This document shows, piece after piece, positions 16,435 through 24,311 of a DNA stretch of 64,000 bases; the stretch's first letter is position 1; each line of letters opens with the position of its first letter. Under the pieces are notes generated by a model that was not told the origin of the DNA, did no database searches, and saw only the letters and a program-made list of their open reading frames with translations. The DNA comes from Streptomyces sp. Je 1-369. GTDB lineage: Bacteria; Actinomycetota; Actinomycetes; Streptomycetales; Streptomycetaceae. The stretch is taken from NCBI RefSeq assembly GCF_026810505.1, contig NZ_CP101750.1, positions 1 through 64,000 of the forward strand, given 5' to 3'. Both the position numbers and the translations under genes were made by a program.

Positions 16435-16486
16435 GCGGCATCCCTCCGCGGAGTGCGTGTGCTCCGCGGAGTGGTGCGGATGCCGC
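16435..16486. terminator. Compound hairpin between convergent regulators
   Basis: The outer arms GCGGCATCC (16435-16443) and GGATGCCGC (16478-16486) enclose two identical 10 bp palindromes, CTCCGCGGAG, at 16444-16453 and 16462-16471. The structure can fold as one long stem or as two small hairpins. Its position 26 bp from the end of the SARP gene suggests a bidirectional terminator. Confidence 0.65.
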
Positions 16487-16511
16487 CGACGGCACCGCGT
16501 GTGCGCCCCGC

Positions 16512-17333
16512 TCAGCTCGCGTAGCGGTCGAACGTGGAGGAGGGCCGGGGGCCTGCGATCACGTCCAGGCGCGGGTCGACCGCGAGGATCGCCTGATGAA
16601 GCCGCTGCAACTGCGGCGACGGCTCCACCCCCAGGTCCTCGATCAGCCGGGCCCGCAGCCGCTGGTAGACGTCCAGGGCCGAGGCCTGACGGCCCGAGCG
16701 GTACAGCGCCACCATCGCCTGCGAGTGCAGGCCCTCGTGCCGCGGGTGCCGGGCGGTCAGGTCGCTCAGCTCGGCGATGAACTCGCAGTGCCGGCCCAGG
16801 CGCAGCTCGGCGTCGATGCGCCGCTCCAGGGTGACCAGGCGGCTCTCCTCCAGGCGGGTGGCCTCGATCTCCAGCACGCAGCCCATCCGCACGTCGACCA
16901 GTGCGGCCCCGTCCCACAGGTCCAGGGCCCGCCCGAAGAGGGTGGCCGCCGCCCGGTCGTCGCCGCTGTCGAAGGCGCGCTGGCCGCCGGCCACCAGGCG
17001 TTCGTACTCGTGGACGTCGACCTGTTCGGGCGGGATCTGCAGGAGATAGCCTCCGTAGCGGGTCACCAGGACGTCCTTGGCGCTGCCCGCGGCGTCCGGC
17101 CCCATGGCCGTGCCCAGGCGCCGGCGCAGCTGGAGGATGTAGGTCTGCAGGGTCGTCATGGCGCTGGCGGGCAGGTCGACTCCCCAGATCTCCTCCATGA
17201 GCGTCGAGATCGGCACGACCCTTCTGGGGTAGAGAGCCAAAAGCGCCAGGATCTGCCGTGGCTTGCTTGCTGTTGGCACAACATTCACACCGTTAACATC
17301 GGCACCAAGCGGGCCGAGGACCTTTACCCTCAC
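16512..17333 (-). CDS. SARP-family pathway activator
   Basis: 273 residues from a GTG at 17333 with AGGAGGAATCT upstream. Residues 1-95 form the OmpR-like winged helix of SARPs (KPRQILALLALYPRRVVPIS, EEIWGVDLPASAMTTLQTYI, LQLRRRLG, YGGYLLQIPPEQVDVHEYER). Residues 100-255 are the bacterial transcriptional activation domain (HEGLHSQAMVALYRSGRQ, ALDVYQRLRARLIEDLGVEP). The length equals that of ActII-ORF4/RedD-type SARPs with no extra ATPase domain. These proteins activate type II PKS operons by binding direct repeats near -35. Confidence 0.92.
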   Translation of the reverse strand: MRVKVLGPLGADVNGVNVVPTASKPRQILALLALYPRRVVPISTLMEEIWGVDLPASAMTTLQTYILQLRRRLGTAMGPDAAGSAKDVLVTRYGGYLLQIPPEQVDVHEYERLVAGGQRAFDSGDDRAAATLFGRALDLWDGAALVDVRMGCVLEIEATRLEESRLVTLERRIDAELRLGRHCEFIAELSDLTARHPRHEGLHSQAMVALYRSGRQASALDVYQRLRARLIEDLGVEPSPQLQRLHQAILAVDPRLDVIAGPRPSSTFDRYAS

Positions 17334-18058
17334 AGATTCCTCCTAGAATCCGGCGGCTTCGCGTTTGCGAGCCGGCACCGAATCTGATCTGCAGCGCATG
17401 TCGCATGGCAGACTTCACAGCCTCTCTCTGCTCACCGATCCGTCGGGTACGCCGGCCGCGTGGGGGCGGCCCCGGATCTGCAGATACTCCACCGCTTTTC
17501 AGGTATCTCTCTGATGTCACATTCGCCGTTGTCCACCGATAACTCATGGGCCAGCGGAATTGTGTCGACTGGTTGGCGGGTGCGGCAAGTGCTTCCCTCG
17601 GCGGCCGGATCGGCCCGTGCGGGATGAAGCGGAGGTAATACCTCCGCCGCTCTTCCGTACATGAGGTCTCCCCTGCCGCGCGCACTTGTAATAAGGTCTG
17701 CGGGATTGTGATCTGTCACGCTGCGCCGGACGGGCCGATGTCCGACACGGCGCCATGCCCTCATTCACGCATTCCTCCGACCGTGGACCTGCCGGCGGAG
17801 TTCTGATAAACGCGCGAGAGCGGTGAGAGCGGGCCGGGCCGCGCAATGCGGGCCCCTCCCCCATTTCCCGGGTGATCCTCCTGGGTGATCCATCCGGTGA
17901 TCCGGAAGGGGGAGAGCTGCGGGTGGCGCCGGACTCCGCCGGGACGCGAGTCCTGGTTGAGCCCGCCTCCTGACCCCGTGGCCAGTGTGGGTGCGCACCG
18001 CCCGGCGGCGGTTGCCCTCTCCAGGCCGGTATGCCTCCGCGACAAGGAGCACGCGACC
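17334..18058. promoter_or_regulatory. Long divergent control region with a 19 bp palindrome
   Basis: 725 bases separate the SARP start from the start of the CreE-like gene. A perfect 9-1-9 dyad, GCGGAGGTA-A-TACCTCCGC, occupies 17629-17647 and is likely an operator. The region is less GC-rich than its surroundings near 17300-17720, as expected for promoters. No gene with a credible start and codon pattern is present. Confidence 0.6.
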
Positions 18059-20074
18059 ATGCCCACAGGACCCCTGGCTCAGCACACCGCGGTGTGCCTG
18101 GTCGGCGCCGGCCCGCGCGGGTTCTCCGTGCTCGAGCGGATCTGCGCGCAGGAACGCAAGTCCCCGCTGTGGGAGCGGGTGAGCGTGCACGTCGTGGATC
18201 CCGCACCGCCCGGCGCGGGCCGGGTGTGGCGGCCCGCGCAGTCGCCGCACCTGCTGATGAACACCGTCGCCTCGCAGGTCACCGTCTACACCGACGACAG
18301 CGTCAGCATCCGCGGCCCGCTGGAGGAGGGGCCCAGCCTCTACGAGTGGGCCCGGGCGCTGGGCCGGGGCGCGCTGGCGCCCGGCCCCGCCACCCCGTGC
18401 GACGCCGATGTGCTGGGCGAGGCGCGGGCGCTGGGACCGGACAGCTATCCCACGCGCGCCCTGTACGGGCGGTATCTGGGCTGGGCGTTCGCGCAGGTCG
18501 TGGCGGACGCGCCGGCGCATGTGGTGATCCGTGTGCACCGGGTGCGGGCGGTGGCCCTCACGGACGAGGCCGAGGGCGGCGTCGAGGGCGCGGGCGAGGG
18601 GGCGGGGGCGGTGCGCGGGGCGGGTGCGCAGACGGTGGTGCTGGAGGACGGCACGCGGCTTGCGGGGCTGTCCGCGGTGGTGCTCGCGCAGGGGCACCTG
18701 CCCGTGCGGCCTGGTGAGCAGGAGGGGCGGCTGGCCCGGTTCGCCGCCCGGCACGGGCTGCTCTACGTCGCGCCGGCCAACCCCGCCGACGTGGACCTCT
18801 CCCCCATCGCGCCGGGCCAGGACGTGCTGCTGCGCGGTCTCGGCCTGAACTTCTTCGACTACATGTCGCTGCTCACCCAGGGCAGGGGCGGCCGCTTCGA
18901 GCGGGCCGGCAGGCGCCTGGTCTACCGGGCCTCGGGGCGCGAGCCGCGGCTGCACGCCGGGTCGCGGCGCGGTATCCCGTACCACTCCCGCGGTGACAAC
19001 GAGAAAGGCGCGTACGGCCGTTACCGGCCGCGGCTGCTGACCGCCGGGCACGTCGCGGCGCTGCGCGCGCCGGGCCGGGGCCCGCTGGGCTTTCGCAGCG
19101 ACCTGTGGCCGCTGATCTCCAAAGAGGTGCGGTGCGTGTACTACGAGGCGCTGCTGGCCGGGCGGGGCGTGGCGCCCGGGGTGGTGGCCCGGTTCGGGGC
19201 GGACTTTCTGGCCGCGGCGCCGGGGCGGGCCGAGGAGGGGGTGCTCGCGGCGGCCGGGATCGGTGCGCAGGCGCGCTTCGACTGGGAGGTGCTGGCCCGC
19301 CCGTACGGCTCGCAGGTCTTCGCCGATGCGGCGCAGTTCCGGTCCTGGCTGCGCGGCCACCTCGAGGAGGATGTGGCGCAGGCGCGGCGGGGCAATGTGC
19401 GCGGGCCGCTGAAGGCCGCTCTGGACGTGCTGCGCGACCTGCGCAACGAGATCCGGCTTGCCGTGGACCACGGCGGGCTGACGGGCGCCTCGCACCGCAG
19501 CGAGCTGGAGGGCTGGTACACGCCGCTCAACGCCTACCTGTCCATCGGGCCGCCCGCCGGGCGGGTGGAGGAGATGCTCGCGCTGATGGAGGCCGGGGTG
19601 CTCGATGTGGCTCTGCCCGGTATCCGCGTCACCGTCGCGGAGGGTTCAACCGGCGGGGAGGGGGCGGGGTTTGTGGGGTCCTCGGCGCTGGTGCCCGGCA
19701 TCCGGGTGCGGGCGTCGGCGCTGATCGAGGCCCGGCTGCCCGAGATGGACCTGCGCCGTACGGACGATCCGCTGCTGCGCCGTCTCCTCGCCTCGGGGCA
19801 GTGCCGTCCCTATCGCGTCCAGGGGCACGAGACGGGCGGTCTTGCCGTGACGCGGTCCTTCCATCTGCTGGATGCCGGCGGGGTGGCCCACCGGCGGCGC
19901 TTGGCCTATGGGGTGCCCACGGAGTCGGTGCACTGGGTGACGGCCGCCGGTATCAGGCCCGGGGTCGGGTCGGTGACGCTGGAGGACTCCGATGCCATCG
20001 CGGGGGCGGTGCTGGCGCTGCCCGCCCCGCCGCGGACGGTGCCGCGGCCCGGATGCGAAGGGGTGCAGTCGTGA
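18059..20074 (+). CDS. CreE/FzmM-like FAD-dependent aspartate N-oxygenase (nitrosuccinate-forming)
   Basis: 671 residues from the ATG at 18059, preceded by AAGGAG. An FAD-binding Rossmann motif is at residues 13-25 (CLVGAGPRGFSVLER), with the extended FAD/NAD(P)-binding fold seen in CreE-type enzymes. Downstream segments such as SPHLLMNTVASQVTVYTDDS and LLRGLGLNFFDYMSLLTQGR are characteristic of that group. CreE and FzmM oxidise L-aspartate in several steps to nitrosuccinate using NADPH and O2. The next gene overlaps by 4 bp and encodes the expected partner lyase, so the pair should deliver nitrous acid for N-N bond formation. The family call is from pattern recognition; the gene order makes it strong. 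Confidence 0.82.
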   Translation: MPTGPLAQHTAVCLVGAGPRGFSVLERICAQERKSPLWERVSVHVVDPAPPGAGRVWRPAQSPHLLMNTVASQVTVYTDDSVSIRGPLEEGPSLYEWARALGRGALAPGPATPCDADVLGEARALGPDSYPTRALYGRYLGWAFAQVVADAPAHVVIRVHRVRAVALTDEAEGGVEGAGEGAGAVRGAGAQTVVLEDGTRLAGLSAVVLAQGHLPVRPGEQEGRLARFAARHGLLYVAPANPADVDLSPIAPGQDVLLRGLGLNFFDYMSLLTQGRGGRFERAGRRLVYRASGREPRLHAGSRRGIPYHSRGDNEKGAYGRYRPRLLTAGHVAALRAPGRGPLGFRSDLWPLISKEVRCVYYEALLAGRGVAPGVVARFGADFLAAAPGRAEEGVLAAAGIGAQARFDWEVLARPYGSQVFADAAQFRSWLRGHLEEDVAQARRGNVRGPLKAALDVLRDLRNEIRLAVDHGGLTGASHRSELEGWYTPLNAYLSIGPPAGRVEEMLALMEAGVLDVALPGIRVTVAEGSTGGEGAGFVGSSALVPGIRVRASALIEARLPEMDLRRTDDPLLRRLLASGQCRPYRVQGHETGGLAVTRSFHLLDAGGVAHRRRLAYGVPTESVHWVTAAGIRPGVGSVTLEDSDAIAGAVLALPAPPRTVPRPGCEGVQS

Positions 20075-21510
20075 AGACGACGCCACGCGGCGACTCAGCG
20101 GCAGAGGATGCTTGCCCGGTGCAGCCGGATGCGGGGCTGCTCTCCCCGGTGCGGGTGGGTACGGCCGTGGAGGCCGCGGTCGGTGACGGGGCCTGGCTGC
20201 AGGCCATGCTGGACGCGGAGGCGGCCCTTGCCCGGGCGCAGGCGCGCATGGGCACGGTGCCCGCCGCGGCCGCGGAGGCGATCACCGCGGCCGCCCGGGC
20301 CGAGTACTTCGATGTGCGCGAGGTGGCGCTGGCCGCCCGGGCGACGGCCAACCCGGTGGTCGGCCTGGTGGCCGCGCTGACCGGGGTGGTCGCCCGCCGG
20401 GCGCCGGAGGCGGCCGAGTACGTGCACCGCGGCTCCACCAGCCAGGACGTCTTCGACACCGGCGCGATGCTGGTGGCCGCACGCGCCCTGCGTGTGATCG
20501 TCGCGGACCTGCGGGAGACGGCCGCGTCCCTGGCCGCGCTGGCCGGCGCCCACCGTGACACGGTGATGGCCGGGCGGACCCTGGCCCTGCACGCCGTGCC
20601 CACCACCTTCGGGCTGAAGGCGGCCGGCTGGCGCCAGCTGGTGCTGGAGGCCATCACGCGTCTGGAGCGGGTCGCCGGACAGTCGCTGGTCATCTCGCTG
20701 GGCGGGGCGGCCGGCACGCTGGCGGGCTACCTGCAGTACGCCGAGCAGGCCCCGGCAGGCTCCTTCGCGGGCCGCAGCGCCGCGCAGGTGGTGGAAGAGC
20801 TGGCCGAGGCGTTCGCCGCCGAGACCGGCCTGGCCCGGCCGGTGCTGCCCTGGCACGCCCTGCGCACGCCCGTCACCGACCTGGGGGCCGCGCTGGCGCA
20901 CACCGCGGGCGCCCTGGGCAAGATGGCGGCGGACGTGCAGGTCCTGGCCCGTACCGAGATCGGCGAGGTCGCCGAGCCCGCCGCCGAGGGGCGCGGCGCG
21001 TCCTCGGCGATGCCCCACAAGCAGAACCCCGTCCTGGCCACCCTGATCCGCTCGGCCGCCGTCCAGGTGCCCGCGCTCGGCGCGGTCCTGGCGCAGTGCC
21101 TGCCCGCCGAGGACGAGCGCTCGGCGGGGCTGTGGCATGCCGAGTGGCAGCCGCTGCGCGAGTGCCTGCGCCTGACCGGGGGCGCCGCCCACGCGGCCGC
21201 CGAACTGGCCGCCGGGCTGGTGGTGCATCCCGAACGGATGCGCGCCAACCTTGATCTGACGGGCGGCCAGGTCGTCTCGGAGCGGCTGGCCGCGTATCTG
21301 GCGCCCCGGCTCGGCAGGAGCGCGGCCAGGGAGCTCCTGGCCGGCGCCTCGCGGCAGGCGCGGGACACCGGGCGGCCGCTGGGGCAGGTCCTGGCCGAAC
21401 TGCCCGCCCTGGCGGGGGTGGTGAGCGGGCAGGAGCTGGCGCGGCTGCTCGATCCGCGGCACTACACGGGTGCGGCGGGGCCGCTGGTGGACCGCGCACT
21501 GCGGGGGTGA
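20071..21510 (+). CDS. CreD/FzmL-like nitrosuccinate lyase
   Basis: 479 residues starting with a GTG inside the preceding stop (GTGA). It belongs to the fumarase/aspartase superfamily: EYVHRGSTSQDVFDTG near residue 115, HTVMAGRTLALHAVPTTFG-like text near 165, and the signature SSAMPHKQNP at residues 311-320 with the catalytic Ser loop. Within the superfamily it is closest in style to 3-carboxy-cis,cis-muconate cycloisomerase/CreD proteins rather than PurB. CreD eliminates nitrous acid from nitrosuccinate, giving fumarate. A second, PurB-like superfamily member at 27464-28753 probably acts later on hydrazinosuccinate. Confidence 0.82.
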   Translation: MKTTPRGDSAAEDACPVQPDAGLLSPVRVGTAVEAAVGDGAWLQAMLDAEAALARAQARMGTVPAAAAEAITAAARAEYFDVREVALAARATANPVVGLVAALTGVVARRAPEAAEYVHRGSTSQDVFDTGAMLVAARALRVIVADLRETAASLAALAGAHRDTVMAGRTLALHAVPTTFGLKAAGWRQLVLEAITRLERVAGQSLVISLGGAAGTLAGYLQYAEQAPAGSFAGRSAAQVVEELAEAFAAETGLARPVLPWHALRTPVTDLGAALAHTAGALGKMAADVQVLARTEIGEVAEPAAEGRGASSAMPHKQNPVLATLIRSAAVQVPALGAVLAQCLPAEDERSAGLWHAEWQPLRECLRLTGGAAHAAAELAAGLVVHPERMRANLDLTGGQVVSERLAAYLAPRLGRSAARELLAGASRQARDTGRPLGQVLAELPALAGVVSGQELARLLDPRHYTGAAGPLVDRALRG

Positions 21511-21576
21511 GCCCCCGCCCCCTTCTTCTTTCTCTCTGTCGTCCGTAACCGTCCAGTACTCAGCCGGAGGAATGTC

Positions 21577-22662
21577 ATGCCGCCACTGCCGCCCGCCCGT
21601 GTCGTCCGTGCCGTCGAAAGCGTGCGCGCCGCGCTGCAGAGCCTGACGCGCAGGCTCGCGCCCCCGCCGTTCGCGCTGCTCGAACTCGTCCAGGGCGCCA
21701 TGGTCAGCCAGGCGATCTACGTGGCCGCCGAACTGCGCGTCGCCGAGACCCTCCAGGACGGGCCGCTCACCCCGCAGCAGATCGCCGAGCGGGCCGGGGC
21801 GGATGCCGACGCGCTGCACCGTCTGCTGCGTCTCCTTGCGACCTACGGCATCTTCACCGAGCACAAGGACGGGCGGTTCGCGCTGACCCCGATGGCGCGG
21901 GCGCTGCTCAAGGACGCCCCGATGTCGATGTACGGGATAGCCCGGCTGATGGGCCACCCCATCCACTGGGAGGACTGGGGGCATCTCCTGGACGCGGTGC
22001 GCACCGGTGAGCCGAGCCTGCCCAAGCTGCGCGGGATGGGGGCCTTTGAGTACCTGGAGGCCAACGCCGAGTACGGGGCGGTCTTCACCGACGGGATGGG
22101 GGCGATGTCGGGCACGGAGACCGAACCGCTGCTGGCCGCCTACGACTTCGCGCGCTACGCCACGGTGGTCGACTTCTGCGGCGGCCGCGGCGATCTGCTG
22201 GCCGGGGTGCTGAAGAAGACGCCCGCCGCGCGCGGGATCCTCTCCGATCCCCGGGTGGGCACCAACGGCGCCGCGGGGTTCCTGGCCGAGCAGGGGGTGT
22301 CCGAGCGGTGCACGATCGCCGACGGCGGCCTGTTCGACGCGGTGCCGGCGGGCGGGGACGCGTACATCCTCAAGCACATCCTCCACGACTGGCCCGAGCC
22401 GCAGGCGCTGGAGATCCTGCGCAACGTCCGCAAGGCGATGAACCCCGGCGGGCGGCTCCTGGTGATGGAGATGGTCGTGCCCGACAAGGCCAACGGCCCG
22501 CACTCGGGCAAGCTGGTCGACCTGTGGCTGATGCTGCTGGTCGGCGGCAAGGAACGGACCCGCGCCCAGTACGCCGAACTCCTTGGCAGGGCCGGTTTCC
22601 AGCTGGAGCGGGTGGTGCAGACACCGGCGGCGATCTCGATCGTCGAGGCGAGCGCACACTGA
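21577..22662 (+). CDS. O-methyltransferase-like protein, candidate AlpH-type hydrazine-coupling enzyme
   Basis: 361 residues, same strand as the nitrous-acid genes with a 66 bp gap and CCGGAGGAATGTC before the ATG. It has the overall fold of aromatic polyketide O-methyltransferases: a dimerisation domain (LLELVQGAMVSQAIYVAAEL), then the Rossmann domain, and LHDW at 269-272 with the usual catalytic His270. The SAM-binding motif I, normally DVGGGxG, reads DFCGGRG at 199-205, with Cys201 in place of the first Gly. Motif II (GILSDPRVGTNG) is shortened relative to the usual LFDLP form. In kinamycin biosynthesis the O-methyltransferase-like protein AlpH couples glutamylhydrazine to the polyketide without SAM. 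The altered motif and the neighbourhood suggest the same role, although a genuine methyltransferase is not excluded. Confidence 0.7.
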   Translation: MPPLPPARVVRAVESVRAALQSLTRRLAPPPFALLELVQGAMVSQAIYVAAELRVAETLQDGPLTPQQIAERAGADADALHRLLRLLATYGIFTEHKDGRFALTPMARALLKDAPMSMYGIARLMGHPIHWEDWGHLLDAVRTGEPSLPKLRGMGAFEYLEANAEYGAVFTDGMGAMSGTETEPLLAAYDFARYATVVDFCGGRGDLLAGVLKKTPAARGILSDPRVGTNGAAGFLAEQGVSERCTIADGGLFDAVPAGGDAYILKHILHDWPEPQALEILRNVRKAMNPGGRLLVMEMVVPDKANGPHSGKLVDLWLMLLVGGKERTRAQYAELLGRAGFQLERVVQTPAAISIVEASAH

Positions 22663-22687
22663 ACCCACCCGCCCGGTGCCCGCTCGG

Positions 22688-22736
22688 TCCGGCGCCGCAC
22701 CCCTCCCCCGGTTGCCGGGAGGGGTGCGGCGCCGGA
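22688..22736. terminator. Bidirectional terminator with 20 bp perfect stem
   Basis: TCCGGCGCCGCACCCCTCCC (22688-22707) is the exact reverse complement of bases 22717-22736, with a nine-base loop. It separates the rightward nitrous-acid operon from the convergent MFS transporter gene. Confidence 0.85.
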
Positions 22737-22752
22737 GTCATTTCTCAGGCTC

Positions 22753-24285
22753 TCAGGTGTCCTGCTTGTGCTGCTTGCGGGTGGTGCGCAGCGGCACCTC
22801 GCGGACCAGGAGCGCGGCCGCCAGGGCCAGGCCCGCGGCCAGCGACGCCAGCACGAACGCCCCCTGCACGCCCTGGGCGACGGCACTGCGGTACACGGTG
22901 CGCACGGGCGCACTGAGGCGGCTCATGCTGTCGGCGTCCAGGCGGGTGTCGTGCAGGGCGGTGGTGTGGGTGTGGCCGCTCATCACGTCGCGTACGCGGT
23001 GGTTGAACAAGGTGCCCATGACGGCGACGCCGACCGACTGGCCCAGGGTGCGGAAGAGGGTCATCGCGGCGGAGGCGACACCCACCTCGTGGGCGTCGAC
23101 GCTGTTCTGGGCGACGGTCATCACGTTCTGCCCCAGAAAGCCCATGCCGGCCCCCAGCAGGGCCATGAACAGGGCGGCGGCAAGGCGTGAGGTGCCGGTG
23201 CCCAGGTGTGAGAGCAGCAGGGTGCCGGTGAGCATCGCGGCCGAGCCGGTGATCTGGAGGATCTTGTAGCGGCCGGTGCGGGCGACGGTGCGCCCCGACA
23301 GCTGGGAGGCCAGGACCAGGGCGCCGAGCATCGGCAGCAGCAGCAGGCCGGAGCCGGTGGCGGAGACGCCGTGCACGGCCTGCTGGTAGAGCGGCAGATA
23401 CAGGACGGCGCCGAACATCACGAAGCCGTTGGTGAAGCTCAGGACGGCCATCAGGCAGAAGTTGCGCTCGCCGAACAGGTGCGGGGGCAGGACCGGTTCA
23501 AGCGCCCGGGACTGGGCGTGGACGAAGCCGGCCAGGGCCGCGGCGGACAGGGCGGCCAGGGTCACGATCGTGGCCGAGTTCCAGGCGTGTTCGACGCCGC
23601 CCCAGGTGACCACCAGCACGAAGGAGACGATGCACACGACCAGCAGCACCGCGCCCGCGTAGTCGATGTGGGCCTTCCTGCGCCGGCCGGTCACCCGCAC
23701 CAGGCGGGTGATCAGGGCCAGGGACAGCAGGCCGACGGGCAGGTTGACCCAGAACGCCCAGCGCCAGCCGGCCCAGTCGGTGAGGGAACCGCCGACCAGG
23801 GGGCCCACGACCATGGAGAACACCATGACGCTGGTGATCATGCCCTGGTAGCGGCCGCGTTCGCGCGGCGGGATCAGCTCGCCGATGACCGCCATCACAC
23901 CGACCGCGAGGCCTCCCCCGCCGAGCCCCTGCACGGTGCGCGCCGCGATCAGCTCGGCCATGTCCTGGGAGAGGCCGCACAGCAGCGACCCGGTCAGGAA
24001 CACCGACATCGCAACGATCAGCCACCGCTTGCGCCCGTACATGTCGCCGAGCTTGCCCCAGACGGGAATGGCGGCCGCGGCGGCCAGCGTGTAGGAGGTC
24101 ACCGCCCAGGACAGGTAGCCGGTGCCGCCCAGTTCGCCGGCGATGGTCGGCATCGACGTCGCCACGATGGTGGAGCCCAGCGAGGAGGGCAGCATCGCGA
24201 GGAGCAGGGGTATCAGCGCGAGGCGTACGCTGCGCGGCCCGGGGTCGCGCCGTGTCCCCTCGGCCTCGCCCGTCGGCGCGTTCAC
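22753..24285 (-). CDS. DHA2-type MFS drug exporter
   Basis: 510 residues from a GTG at 24285 with AAGGAGGAGCCC upstream. About 14 hydrophobic segments are visible, with the MFS motif A as GKLGDMYGRKRW and motif C-like GPLVGGSLTDWAGWRWAF, both typical of the DHA2 (EmrB/QacA) branch. These proton antiporters export antibiotics and confer self-resistance. It is followed at 26 bp by the multicopper oxidase on the same strand (oxidase upstream). It is probably the product exporter, alongside the MMPL protein. Confidence 0.88.
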   Translation of the reverse strand: MNAPTGEAEGTRRDPGPRSVRLALIPLLLAMLPSSLGSTIVATSMPTIAGELGGTGYLSWAVTSYTLAAAAAIPVWGKLGDMYGRKRWLIVAMSVFLTGSLLCGLSQDMAELIAARTVQGLGGGGLAVGVMAVIGELIPPRERGRYQGMITSVMVFSMVVGPLVGGSLTDWAGWRWAFWVNLPVGLLSLALITRLVRVTGRRRKAHIDYAGAVLLVVCIVSFVLVVTWGGVEHAWNSATIVTLAALSAAALAGFVHAQSRALEPVLPPHLFGERNFCLMAVLSFTNGFVMFGAVLYLPLYQQAVHGVSATGSGLLLLPMLGALVLASQLSGRTVARTGRYKILQITGSAAMLTGTLLLSHLGTGTSRLAAALFMALLGAGMGFLGQNVMTVAQNSVDAHEVGVASAAMTLFRTLGQSVGVAVMGTLFNHRVRDVMSGHTHTTALHDTRLDADSMSRLSAPVRTVYRSAVAQGVQGAFVLASLAAGLALAAALLVREVPLRTTRKQHKQDT

Positions 24286-24311
24286 GGGCTCCTCCTTCTG
24301 ACGGGTGCGCC

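Noticed and set aside
19645..19654. StrR-type site inside the CreE-like gene
   Set aside because: GTTCAACCG occurs but without a facing half-site at 10-11 bases, and it lies within coding sequence.
20095..22668. An 857-codon leftward open frame opposite the lyase and methyltransferase-like genes
   Set aside because: It is antisense to two well-supported genes and has Gln/Gly/His/Arg-rich low-complexity composition typical of GC-driven antisense frames.
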